Part shown: positions 17,456-25,237 of the stretch, piece by piece
Position numbering within the stretch: position 1 is the first letter of the stretch
Layout: each line of letters opens with the position of its first letter
Source: Mageeibacillus sp.
GTDB taxonomy: Bacteria; Bacillota; Clostridia; Saccharofermentanales; Saccharofermentanaceae
Assembly (NCBI GenBank): GCA_022484595.1
Contig: JAKVLB010000005.1
Span: 62,001-126,000, forward strand
Direction of reading: 5' to 3'
Length of the DNA: 64,000 nucleotides
Made by a program: the position numbers and the translations under genes
Notes under the pieces: generated by a model
The model's input: the letters and a program-made list of their open reading frames with translations, nothing else
Told to the model about the DNA's origin: nothing
Databases searched by the model: none

Positions 17456-19185
17456 ACGTAACAATTGACGGAATTACAGTATCCGTACCAGAGAAGACAA
17501 CCATTCTTGCTGCTGCTGTCAAAGCGGGCGTGAAGATTCCTACGCTTTGCTACTGGAAAGATCTCAATGAGATCGGCGCCTGCCGTGTCTGCGTTGTAGA
17601 GGTAGAGGGCTTCGACAGACTTCTTACCGCATGCAACAACGCGGTTGAAGAGGGTATGGTCATCCATACAAACAGCAAGAAGGCAAGAACAGCCCGCAAG
17701 ACAAATGTCGAGCTTATTCTTTCACAGCATAATGATGAGTGCACAACCTGCGTAAGATCAGGAAACTGCTCACTCCAGACTTTGTCAAATGATCTGTCTG
17801 TAAGAGATGTTCCTTTCGAAAAAGAACTCCCCAAGCAGAAGGGCAATCCTGATTTCCCGCTTATCAGAGACTATACAAAGTGCATCAAGTGCATGCGTTG
17901 CGTTCAGGTCTGCGACAAGATTCAGCATTCCAACGTATGGGATGTAATCAATACGGGCGGACAGACAACAGTAGATGTTGCCAATGTTTACAGCCTTGAG
18001 GATTCACAGTGCGCTCTTTGCGGACAGTGCATCACACACTGCCCCGTAGGTGCCCTGCACGAGAGAGATGACAGTGAGAAGGTTCTTGATGCAATTGACG
18101 ATCCTGAGAAGATTGTCGTAGTTCAGATCGCGCCTTCCATCAGAACGGCATGGGGCGAGACCTTCGGAATGGATGCAAAGGAAGCAACTGTAGAAAGACT
18201 CGCTGCCTGCCTTAAGCAGATCGGCGCGGATTATGTTTTCGACACCAACTTCTCTGCAGATCTTACTATCGTCGAGGAAGCAAATGAATTCCTCGAGAAG
18301 CTTACACACGCCGATAAGAACAAGTTCCCGATGTTCACTTCCTGCTGCCCGGGCTGGGTGAGATTTATCAAGGCTCACTATCCTGAGTTTGTAGATCAGG
18401 TGTCCACATCAAAGTCACCTCAACAGATGTTCGGTGCGGTGGTCAAGAGCTACTATGCGGAAATTCTCGGAGTAGATCCTTCAAAGCTTTACAGTGTATC
18501 AATCATGCCTTGCCTCGCGAAGAAGCACGAGTGTGCGATTCCGGCAATGAACGATGCCTGCGGTGATCCTGATGTTGATGTTGTACTTACGACAAGAGAA
18601 GTCGACAGACTCATAAAGATTGCGCAGATCAACCCGAAGAAGGTCAGTGATATCGAGCTTGACAAGCCTCTCGGCATCGGTTCAGGCGCAGGTAATATTT
18701 TCGGTGCTACAGGCGGCGTTATGGAAGCGGCTTTGCGTTCCGCTTACTTCTATGTAACCGGCAACAAGCCGGATCCCGACAAGACATTCACTGCGGTTCG
18801 CGGTATGGATGGCTGGAAGGAAGCCGAGTACGACATTAACGGCATAAAGCTTAAAGTTGCTGTCGTAAACGGTCTCGGAAATGCCGACAAGCTTTTGCAG
18901 GCTTTGAAGAGAGGCGAGGTTGATTATCAGTTCGTTGAAGTTATGGCCTGCCCGGGCGGCTGCGTAGGCGGCGGCGGACAACCGATTCACGACGGATTCA
19001 GCCTTAAGCAGGAGAGAGCCGATGTTCTCTACAATCAGGATAAGAACATGACCCTGAGATTCTCTCATGAGAATCCGGCTATCAAGGACATCTATTCCAA
19101 GTACCTTGACAAGCCGCTTTCTGAGAAGGCAGAGCATCTGCTCCATACAAACCAGCATGCGTGGAAGATGCCCGGTGAGGAGTAA
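17449..19185 (+). CDS. hydA: [FeFe]-hydrogenase, catalytic subunit (CpI-like)
   Basis: A 578-residue modular enzyme reducing protons with electrons from ferredoxin or the partner flavoprotein. Domains in order: [2Fe-2S] (Cys34, 45, 48, 62), His-Cys [4Fe-4S] (His94, Cys98, 101, 107), two [4Fe-4S] clusters (Cys145-155 and 188-198), then the H-cluster domain with L1 TSCCPGW (Cys299 proton relay, Cys300 ligand), L2 MPCLAKKHE (Cys355) and L3 MACPGGC (Cys501, Cys505). All ligands needed for an active H-cluster are there, so maturation of a [2Fe] subcluster is required. ATG overlaps the previous stop (ATGGTAA). Confidence 0.97.
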   Translation: MVNVTIDGITVSVPEKTTILAAAVKAGVKIPTLCYWKDLNEIGACRVCVVEVEGFDRLLTACNNAVEEGMVIHTNSKKARTARKTNVELILSQHNDECTTCVRSGNCSLQTLSNDLSVRDVPFEKELPKQKGNPDFPLIRDYTKCIKCMRCVQVCDKIQHSNVWDVINTGGQTTVDVANVYSLEDSQCALCGQCITHCPVGALHERDDSEKVLDAIDDPEKIVVVQIAPSIRTAWGETFGMDAKEATVERLAACLKQIGADYVFDTNFSADLTIVEEANEFLEKLTHADKNKFPMFTSCCPGWVRFIKAHYPEFVDQVSTSKSPQQMFGAVVKSYYAEILGVDPSKLYSVSIMPCLAKKHECAIPAMNDACGDPDVDVVLTTREVDRLIKIAQINPKKVSDIELDKPLGIGSGAGNIFGATGGVMEAALRSAYFYVTGNKPDPDKTFTAVRGMDGWKEAEYDINGIKLKVAVVNGLGNADKLLQALKRGEVDYQFVEVMACPGGCVGGGGQPIHDGFSLKQERADVLYNQDKNMTLRFSHENPAIKDIYSKYLDKPLSEKAEHLLHTNQHAWKMPGEE

Positions 19186-19237
19186 TTCAGTCTGATACCG
19201 GTTCCTCCGGCTGACTGAGCTGACAATTAAGAAACAG

Positions 19238-19274
19238 ACCCGGGTGCAGCTTTGCTGTGCCCGGGTTTTTGTTT
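19238..19274 (+). terminator. Intrinsic terminator of the hydrogenase operon
   Basis: Stem ACCCGGG-TGCAGC / GCTGTG-CCCGGGT with a TTT loop and a T-rich tail (TTTTTGTTT). It separates hydA from the nifH-like operon. Confidence 0.9.
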
Positions 19275-19313
19275 GGCCGGATACTGACGGGCAGGCGCAG
19301 CCGGGTCATGTTA

Positions 19314-19337
19314 TGCGGCTGCGTTTATACAGCCGCA
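19314..19337. repeat. Perfect inverted repeat downstream of the hydA terminator
   Basis: TGCGGCTG, 8-nt loop, CAGCCGCA. There is no T-run, so it is not a standard terminator. The rest of 19275-19379 shows no open frame or other signal. Confidence 0.5.
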
Positions 19338-19379
19338 GTTTCCGCGCTGTTTTATATATTCGGTTTCACCGTTCTGTTT

Positions 19380-19398
19380 TGACATAGTAGCTATGTCA
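19380..19398. promoter_or_regulatory. Palindromic operator upstream of the nifH-like promoter
   Basis: Perfect 8-3-8 dyad TGACATAG-TAG-CTATGTCA ending 2 nt before the -35 hexamer, the place where a dimeric activator would touch RNA polymerase. The cognate regulator is unknown. The site is absent before the second leader-bearing promoter at 24852. Confidence 0.7.
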
Positions 19399-19400
19399 GA

Positions 19401-19429
19401 TTGACTTACACTGTTAAGGTCGGTAGAAT
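19401..19429 (+). promoter_or_regulatory. Sigma-A promoter of the nifH-like/hypF operon
   Basis: TTGACT (19401-19406), 17-nt spacer, TAGAAT (19424-19429). A start near 19436 would place the conserved leader at the very 5' end of the RNA. Confidence 0.8.
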
Positions 19430-19436
19430 AAAGGAA

Positions 19437-19549
19437 ATAAATCAGACTCTGACGGCAAGGATAATTCCAAGCGGAAATAGTCTCATATTAATCAGTTAAT
19501 TGATGATGTGCAGGCTCCTTATCCGCAGGTTGGATCAAGGAGCATTTTT
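19437..19549 (+). promoter_or_regulatory. Candidate riboswitch leader, copy 1 (translational type)
   Basis: The first 24 nt (ATAAATCAGACTCTGACGGC then AAGG) are identical to the leader before hypC. Conserved pairings: AGACU (19444-19448) with AGUCU closing a domain that contains GGA-UAAU-UCC and a conserved CGGAA, then an A/U-rich hairpin. The last hairpin pairs GCTCCTTATCC (19514-19524) with GGAT-C-AAGGAGC (19532-19543), so the ribosome site AAGGAG (19537-19542) is buried 7 nt before the ATG. It matches no riboswitch class I can recall. Confidence 0.72.
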
Positions 19550-20305
19550 ATGTTAAAGATTGCAATTTACGGCAAAGGCGGAATAGGCAAATCGACGGTT
19601 ACAGCAAATCTGTCGGCGGCATTCGCGAGACTCGGGAAGAAAGTCATACAGATAGGCTGCGATCCTAAGGCTGACTCCACAATCAACCTTCTGGGCGGCG
19701 AAGCGGTCAAGCCGGTAATTGAAATACTTCGCGAAGGCAAGACTGCCGGAAGAATTGAAGATATATCTGCCACCGGGTTCGGCGGAGTATTATGCATAGA
19801 GACCGGCGGACCTACTCCAGGCCTCGGCTGTGCAGGACGGGGAATAATCGCCACGTTCAATCTGCTGGACGAACTGGAATTATTCGAGAAGATAAAGCCT
19901 GACGTTGTTATGTATGATGTCCTGGGCGATGTCGTGTGCGGCGGATTCGCGGCACCGATCAGGGAGGGATATGCCAGGAAGGTGCTTATTGTCACATCAG
20001 GCGAGAAGATGGCGCTTTATGCAGCCAACAATATCTGTCAGGCAGTGAAGAATTTCGAGGATCGGAGCTACGCTACTGTCGGAGGAATTGTACTCAACCA
20101 TAGAAATGTCGAGAATGAACTGTCGCGGGTCGAGATGTTTGCGAAGGATCACGGACTTGAGATCGTCGCTCAGATTCCGAGAAGCGATGATATTACCAGG
20201 TGTGAGGATGCAGGCAAAACCTGTGTTGAGGGCGCGCCTCAGAGCGAGGCCGCGCAGGAGTTTATGAGGCTTGCAGAAAGACTTATAGGGGAAGGTGACG
20301 AATGA
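19550..20305 (+). CDS. NifH-like nitrogenase-type reductase (Fe protein homologue)
   Basis: A 251-residue ATPase of the NifH/BchL/CfbC family that delivers low-potential electrons to a NifDK-type partner during ATP hydrolysis. Visible: P-loop GKGGIGKST (8-16), switch residues CDPKADST, the [4Fe-4S] ligands Cys94 (GLGCAGRG) and Cys130 (DVVCGGFA), and a MALYAAN segment shared by Fe proteins. It is shorter than NifH of dinitrogenase systems (about 275-295). The ATG at 19550 follows AAGGAG inside the regulatory hairpin. It overlaps the next gene by ATGA. ParA/MinD membership is excluded by the two cysteines. Confidence 0.93.
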   Translation: MLKIAIYGKGGIGKSTVTANLSAAFARLGKKVIQIGCDPKADSTINLLGGEAVKPVIEILREGKTAGRIEDISATGFGGVLCIETGGPTPGLGCAGRGIIATFNLLDELELFEKIKPDVVMYDVLGDVVCGGFAAPIREGYARKVLIVTSGEKMALYAANNICQAVKNFEDRSYATVGGIVLNHRNVENELSRVEMFAKDHGLEIVAQIPRSDDITRCEDAGKTCVEGAPQSEAAQEFMRLAERLIGEGDE

Positions 20306-21633
20306 ACAGAGCAGTATCATACACGGCAGGTGAGCTGGCCGTCAGCGGAAGAGATAACATTCCTTCCGAACTGTTGTCAGGAGCCGGACTTGTATACAGT
20401 TCGCCGGCAACTCTCGCGTATAACTCACCGGGCGCGGAAGGCTACGGGGTAAAGCGTGCGGCACTTTCTGTCCCTGAGTCGGTGATGCTGATAGTCGCAC
20501 CCGGGTGCTGCGGCCGCAATACGTCGCTTGTGTCAAACATGCCCGGATACAGAAACAGGTTCTTCTATCTGCTCATGGACGAGACTGATCTTGTTACCGG
20601 AAGGCATCTTACAAAGGTTCCAGAAGCGGTCAGCGAAGTAGTGTCTTTCCTGGACGGACTCGAAGGCACCGGCGTCCCCAAGGCCGTTATGATATGCATA
20701 ACATGTGTGGACGCTCTTCTGGGTACGGATATGGAGCGTGTCGCGCGCAGCTGCGAGACAGCGTTAAGAGAAGCCGGATACAAAGATACGCGCGTTAAGC
20801 CGTGCTATATGTATGCGCTCACCCGCGAGGGCAACCGCCCGCCGATGGTTCATGTCAGACAGACAATATATTCTCTTCTTCCCGAGTGCAGAAAGGACCC
20901 TCAGGCGGTTAATATTCTGGGCTCATTCGCGCCGACAAGATCAGATGACTTAGTCAGTATTCTCAACAGTGCCGGCTACAAAACCATCAGACAGCTTGGT
21001 GACATAACAGCCTATGACGAGTTCATGAAGATGGGTGAAGCGTCGCTTAACATTGTTACAAACCCCGAAGCACGCGCCGCTGCCGAGGACCTGAGAGTCA
21101 GGCTTAATATACCTTATGTGGAGCTGACAAGGGTATACGATGCCGAAAAGATTGACCGTCAGTATCGTTCGCTGATCAAGGCACTGGGGGCCGGTGATAT
21201 AAATTCTGCCGAAGAACAGAGAGACCGTGCGAGGTCGGCGGCTGAGAAACTCAGACAGCAGTTTCCTGAGACTGTTTTCGCCGTCGGGAGCTGCTGCAAT
21301 GCTGATGCGCTCGAGCTGTCGCTGTCGCTTGTGAGAATGGGTTTTAAGGTGTCTGAAATCTATACAGCCATTGATCCGGCGCAGTTCGTATATGTGAGAA
21401 AACTCGCGGAACTATCCGGGAATACAAGAATCTACTGCAATATGGAACCGACGATGATCAACTATGATGTGTCCGCAAGCTGCGCACATGTTTCCGTCGG
21501 AAAAGATGCGGGATACTACAATCCCGGTATTGCCGGAGTCTCGTGGAACTCCGATGTTCAGCCGTTCGGATATCAGGGATTGGCGGATCTGCTCACGCAG
21601 GTATATGACAGACTAAGGGAGGAACACCGATGA
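20302..21633 (+). CDS. NifD/NifE-like nitrogenase-type oxidoreductase, subunit 1a
   Basis: A 443-residue member of the nitrogenase component 1 superfamily, far from true NifD. Cluster-ligand candidates sit where the P-cluster or 4Fe-4S cysteines lie in relatives: Cys69/Cys70 (APGCCGRN) and Cys132/Cys135 (CITCVDALLGTDM, compare CxxGLIGDD in NifD/E). The stretch DETDLVTG corresponds to the RDIVFGG motif. FeMo-cofactor ligands cannot be recognised, so N2 reduction is not implied. It is coupled by ATGA overlaps to the nifH-like gene before and the partner subunit after, and leads into hypF. The substrate is unknown; assembly or reduction of an iron cofactor is the working idea. Confidence 0.85.
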   Translation: MNRAVSYTAGELAVSGRDNIPSELLSGAGLVYSSPATLAYNSPGAEGYGVKRAALSVPESVMLIVAPGCCGRNTSLVSNMPGYRNRFFYLLMDETDLVTGRHLTKVPEAVSEVVSFLDGLEGTGVPKAVMICITCVDALLGTDMERVARSCETALREAGYKDTRVKPCYMYALTREGNRPPMVHVRQTIYSLLPECRKDPQAVNILGSFAPTRSDDLVSILNSAGYKTIRQLGDITAYDEFMKMGEASLNIVTNPEARAAAEDLRVRLNIPYVELTRVYDAEKIDRQYRSLIKALGAGDINSAEEQRDRARSAAEKLRQQFPETVFAVGSCCNADALELSLSLVRMGFKVSEIYTAIDPAQFVYVRKLAELSGNTRIYCNMEPTMINYDVSASCAHVSVGKDAGYYNPGIAGVSWNSDVQPFGYQGLADLLTQVYDRLREEHR

Positions 21634-22559
21634 AAGGTTTGCGCAAATGTCTGACACCGTTCGCTCCGGATCAGTCCGGCGCCGTCTCAGTGCTGTATGA
21701 GCTGGGAGGAATTATTGTCGTCGTTGACGCGGGCGGATGCACGGGAAATATTTGCGGCTTCGATGAGCCGCGCTGGCAGAATTCAAAAAGTGCGATTTTC
21801 TCCGCCGGGCTTCGCGACATGGATGCGATTCTCGGCAGAGACAGGCTTCTTGTATCGAAAATTGTTTCTGCGGCGGACAGAATCGAGGCCCGCTTTGTGG
21901 CGATTGTCGGAACACCTGTCCCGGCGACTATCGCCACAGATTACAAAGCGCTTAAGCGGATGCTCGAGAAACAGATCGATCTGCCTGTATTTACGATCGA
22001 GACAAACGGCATGCGTCTTTATGACGTCGGTGAGACTATGGCTTACAAGGCCCTGATTGAAGAATTCAGGGACAGGGAAAGGTCGTCCGGCAGGAATGAT
22101 TCAAAACTTATCCTGGGCGCAACGCCGCTGACATACGGCAACAGCTATTTGCCGATGACGATTGAAGACTATTACGGAATTGATTCAGGTATTGAAGCTG
22201 TTGCCGCTTCGACTTCGGGAATAGAAGCGTGCAAGGCATGCGGACTCAAGTACACAGTGGAGTGCAATATGGCGCATGAATACTGCGAAGAAGGCCGTCT
22301 CAGGGGAAGGGTTCTGGTTGTGCACGACGAAGCGTTCGGTCTGACGGTAAAGAACCGGTACAAAGGATATTGCGAGACTGCAAGTTTTTTCGCGCACGGA
22401 CAGAGAAGGCTTGATGAAGAAGACGACTTTACAAGGCTCGTCAGAGAAGGCGGTTTTGACACGATTGTCGCGGACAGCTGCCTTGCGCCGCTGGTGCCTT
22501 TCTATCACGGGGCATGGGTTGACGCACCTTGTTTCGCGATCAGCGGAAGACTTTTATGA
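21630..22559 (+). CDS. NifK/NifN-like nitrogenase-type partner subunit 1b
   Basis: A 309-residue, short nitrogenase component 1 homologue, likely partner of the preceding gene. Its N-terminus (SGAVSVLYELGG..VVDAGGC) has a Cys37 in the position of the first NifK/BchB-type cluster cysteine, with Cys42 near. A paralogous segment occurs in the gene at 28926 (SGFASALYELGG..SGC), as does the closing SGRL motif. It is far shorter than NifK (about 500), so the third Rossmann-like domain is reduced. ATGA overlaps join it to 1a and to hypF. Confidence 0.8.
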   Translation: MKGLRKCLTPFAPDQSGAVSVLYELGGIIVVVDAGGCTGNICGFDEPRWQNSKSAIFSAGLRDMDAILGRDRLLVSKIVSAADRIEARFVAIVGTPVPATIATDYKALKRMLEKQIDLPVFTIETNGMRLYDVGETMAYKALIEEFRDRERSSGRNDSKLILGATPLTYGNSYLPMTIEDYYGIDSGIEAVAASTSGIEACKACGLKYTVECNMAHEYCEEGRLRGRVLVVHDEAFGLTVKNRYKGYCETASFFAHGQRRLDEEDDFTRLVREGGFDTIVADSCLAPLVPFYHGAWVDAPCFAISGRLL

Positions 22560-24877
22560 TTACCAGAACTGTCAGAGTATATGGAATTGTCCAGGGCGTC
22601 GGATTCAGGCCGACGGTGGCAAGACACGCCTCGAGCGCGGGCGTGAACGGCAGCGTCTGCAACAGGGGACCTTATGTTGAGATAATTGCGCAGGGTGACG
22701 AGGCGGCGGTCAGTGAGTTTCTGCGACTTATAGCGGAACAGCCGCCGAGACGCGCCGCGATTCTCAAGATGGACGTCAAGGACAGCGATAGCTCGCATAT
22801 ATACGATTCCTTCGATATTGTCAGGAGCGCCAGAACGCAGGGCGAGATTTATGTGTCGCCTGATCTTGCCGTGTGCGATGATTGTCTGGCAGAGCTTCAC
22901 GACAGGAATAACAGACGTTATCAGCATCCGTTCATAAACTGCACCTGCTGCGGTCCGAGACTCACGATTCTGGACAGTCTGCCTTATGACCGCGAGAGGA
23001 CCTCGATGAAGGAATTCCCGATGTGCGACAGATGTGCGGAGGAATATCACAACCCTGACAGCCGGCGATACGATGCCCAGCCGGTCTGCTGCAATGACTG
23101 CGGTCCGGAGTACTTTATTCTTGACAATGAGGACATAAGGGGACTCAAGGCAATCACTATGGTGCGCCGGTTTCTGAGCGACGGCAAAATAGTTGCAATC
23201 AAGGGAATCGGCGGGTTCCATCTGGCATGCAGCGCCACTGATGCCAACGCGGTAGCGAGGCTCAGAGAGCTCAAGCACCGTCCGGCAAAGCCCTTTGCAG
23301 TGATGATGGATTCTTACGCGACGATTGAACGCAACTGCGAAATACTGCCTGTTCAGGAGGAGTATATCAGGGGACATCAGAAGCCGATAGTGCTGATGAG
23401 ACGCCTGAGTTCGTCCCTGCTCGCTGAGAATGTCGCGCCGGACAACCCTAATGTGGGAGTTATGCTGCCGTATGCGCCGGTGCAGAGCCTTATATTTGAT
23501 ATGGATGACGGCATTGATGTGCCGCGCTGTCTTGTAATGACGAGCGGCAATCTGTCGGGACTTCCGATATGCCGTGATGATGACGACGTCAGAAAAGAGA
23601 TACTTCAGTACACTGATATTGTGCTTACAAACAACCGTAAAATCCGGATGAGAGCCGATGATTCGGTTATGGATTTCTATAGCGGAAAGCCTTATATGAT
23701 AAGGCGTTCACGAGGTTTTGCCCCGCTTCCGTTCATACTGTCGCATGATTACGGAAAAGTCTGCGTTACAGCTTACGGCGGCGAACTCAAAAACACTTTC
23801 TGCACAACGTCAGGAAATCTGTTCTATCCGTCATCCTATATAGGCGACCTTACGGATCTAAAGGGTAAAGCGGTTCTTGCGGAGACTGTCGATAGAATGA
23901 ATACACTTCTTGAGGCAAAGCCGACTCATGCAGTCTGCGACCTGCATCCGAACTACAATTCTTCAATGGCAGCGGAGGAATCCGGTCTGCCGGTAATCCG
24001 TGTACAGCACCACTATGCGCACATTCTGTCGTGCATGGCCGAGAATGATTATTTCGGCGAATGCATCGGAATAGCTATGGACGGAACGGGATATGCACCT
24101 GACGGCAGCATATGGGGCGGTGAGATATTGAAGTGCAGCCCGGATGACTATGAACGGATAGGTTCGATACGGCCGTTTATACAGTTCGGAGGAGACGCGG
24201 CCTCGCGCGAAGGATACAAGATCGCAATATCGATGTTAATCGATATATACGGCGAAGAGGCTCAGACGGTAATTGACCGTGAAGGACTTCTTGTAAGCGG
24301 GAATTTCCGCCTGTATAAGACGATGCATGACAGGCGCATCAACTCTGTGGTGTCGACAAGCTGCGGAAGACTGTTCGACGCCGTGTCGGCAATACTGGGA
24401 CTTCGAAAAGAATCGAGCTTTGAGGGAGAGGCAGCCACAGCGCTTGAATTTTGCGCACTGGAATACGAGGAGTCTTTGAAATCGTACCCGGACTGCCGGA
24501 ACGACTTATTGTTTCCTGAACTTACGGATGGCGACATTATAGCGACTGACAGGATTGTGAGGTATATTACCGAAGGAGTTCTCTCGGGTGAGAGCTCAGG
24601 AAAACTGGCATATGAATTTCACATGATGCTTGCGCAGGGTGCAGGTAAGCTTGCCGCCTGCAAAGCAGGAGAAATCAAAACCGCGGCGCTCAGCGGAGGC
24701 TGTTTCCAGAACAGGCTGCTGCTGAGAATGACCGAGCGGGAGTTAAGGAGGGCGGGACTCAATGTCCTGACACACAGTCTTATTCCGCCGAACGACGGAG
24801 GTATTGCGATAGGACAGGCCCTGTACGGCTCAAATAAGCTTATGAAGGAAGTTGACGGAGACGGCAAAGGCGTATAG
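22556..24877 (+). CDS. hypF: Carbamoyltransferase HypF
   Basis: A 773-residue, full-length HypF that converts carbamoyl phosphate to carbamoyl-adenylate and transfers the carbamoyl group to the C-terminal cysteine of HypE, the first step to the cyanide ligands of [NiFe]-hydrogenases. Domains: acylphosphatase (GVGFRP), two zinc-finger units (CDDCLAEL..CTCCGPR and CDRCAEEY..CCNDCG), YrdC-like (KGIGGFHLAC), and a Kae1-like C-domain with HHYAHI, AMDGTGY and SGGCFQN. It begins in an ATGA overlap with the NifK-like gene. Its TAG stop overlaps the -10 of the downstream hypC promoter. Strikingly it is in an operon with nitrogenase-like genes. Confidence 0.96.
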   Translation: MITRTVRVYGIVQGVGFRPTVARHASSAGVNGSVCNRGPYVEIIAQGDEAAVSEFLRLIAEQPPRRAAILKMDVKDSDSSHIYDSFDIVRSARTQGEIYVSPDLAVCDDCLAELHDRNNRRYQHPFINCTCCGPRLTILDSLPYDRERTSMKEFPMCDRCAEEYHNPDSRRYDAQPVCCNDCGPEYFILDNEDIRGLKAITMVRRFLSDGKIVAIKGIGGFHLACSATDANAVARLRELKHRPAKPFAVMMDSYATIERNCEILPVQEEYIRGHQKPIVLMRRLSSSLLAENVAPDNPNVGVMLPYAPVQSLIFDMDDGIDVPRCLVMTSGNLSGLPICRDDDDVRKEILQYTDIVLTNNRKIRMRADDSVMDFYSGKPYMIRRSRGFAPLPFILSHDYGKVCVTAYGGELKNTFCTTSGNLFYPSSYIGDLTDLKGKAVLAETVDRMNTLLEAKPTHAVCDLHPNYNSSMAAEESGLPVIRVQHHYAHILSCMAENDYFGECIGIAMDGTGYAPDGSIWGGEILKCSPDDYERIGSIRPFIQFGGDAASREGYKIAISMLIDIYGEEAQTVIDREGLLVSGNFRLYKTMHDRRINSVVSTSCGRLFDAVSAILGLRKESSFEGEAATALEFCALEYEESLKSYPDCRNDLLFPELTDGDIIATDRIVRYITEGVLSGESSGKLAYEFHMMLAQGAGKLAACKAGEIKTAALSGGCFQNRLLLRMTERELRRAGLNVLTHSLIPPNDGGIAIGQALYGSNKLMKEVDGDGKGV

Positions 24878-24880
24878 AAT
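24852..24880 (+). promoter_or_regulatory. Sigma-A promoter of the hypCDE/hydFE operon, inside the end of hypF
   Basis: TTGACG (24852-24857), 17-nt spacer, TAGAAT (24875-24880). The -10 hexamer is the same as at the nifH-like promoter and includes the hypF stop codon. A start near 24887 coincides with the first base of the conserved leader. Confidence 0.78.
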
Positions 24881-24886
24881 TTAAGC

Positions 24887-25011
24887 ATAAATCAGACTCT
24901 GACGGCAAGGCAATTGAACCCGAACCGGAATAGTTTTTAATCGATAGTGATTACTAAGACTCTTCCTTTTCGCTGTGCCTGACAAAGCCCGATTGAGAAG
25001 AGTTTTTTTTT
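24887..25011 (+). promoter_or_regulatory. Candidate riboswitch leader, copy 2 (transcriptional type)
   Basis: It starts with the same 24 nt as the leader at 19437. The AGACU element can pair with AGUUU (G-U replacing G-C compared with copy 1), closing a domain that again has GG...CC and CGGAAUAG; an A/U hairpin (TAATC/GATTA) follows as in copy 1. The expression platform differs: an intrinsic terminator. AGACUCU occurs both at the 5' end and in the terminator 5' arm, so the terminator 3' arm could pair with either. Confidence 0.72.
24956..25011 (+). terminator. Conditional terminator before hypC
   Basis: Ten-pair stem AAGACTCTTC (24956-24965) / GAAGAGTTTT (24997-25006), one G-U pair, with nine T at 25003-25011. 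It stands between promoter and hypC, so it must be read through for the genes to be expressed. Confidence 0.8.
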
Positions 25012-25024
25012 GGAGGTGCGGCAT

Positions 25025-25237
25025 ATGTGTGTAGGTTTATCGGCGAAGGTTCTGAGTGTAAAAGACGGCGTGGCGCTGGTTGATTGTACGGGAGCGAAGC
25101 GCGAGGTATCAGCTGAGCTGCTTGACGATCTTGAACCCGGAGATTTTGTTATGGTTCATGCTGGATCCGCGATAGCGAAAATTACGGACAGCGACGAGAA
25201 TCAGGCGGCGAAGCTTGCAAAGGAGCATCTGGTATGA
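25025..25237 (+). CDS. hypC: Hydrogenase maturation chaperone HypC
   Basis: A 70-residue OB-fold-like protein with the required N-terminal cysteine just after Met (MCVGLS, usual MCxAxP). HypC binds HypD and carries the Fe(CN)2CO unit. The start is ATG 25025 behind GGAGG, immediately after the conditional terminator; the ATGA overlap with hypD fits their stoichiometric complex. In [NiFe] systems HypC also escorts the unit to the large subunit, but no such subunit is in the window, so the acceptor here is open. Confidence 0.92.
   Translation: MCVGLSAKVLSVKDGVALVDCTGAKREVSAELLDDLEPGDFVMVHAGSAIAKITDSDENQAAKLAKEHLV

Noticed and set aside
19550-20305. NifH-like gene as a ParA/MinD partition ATPase
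   Set aside because: The paired cysteines Cys94 and Cys130 in GLGCAGRG and DVVCGGFA are those of Fe proteins.
22505-23377. Long open frame antisense to hypF
   Set aside because: It lies wholly opposite a well-supported gene, has no ribosome site or recognisable domain, and reads as a codon-bias shadow. The same holds for other long antisense frames, e.g. 583-1059 and 7.0-7.4 kb.
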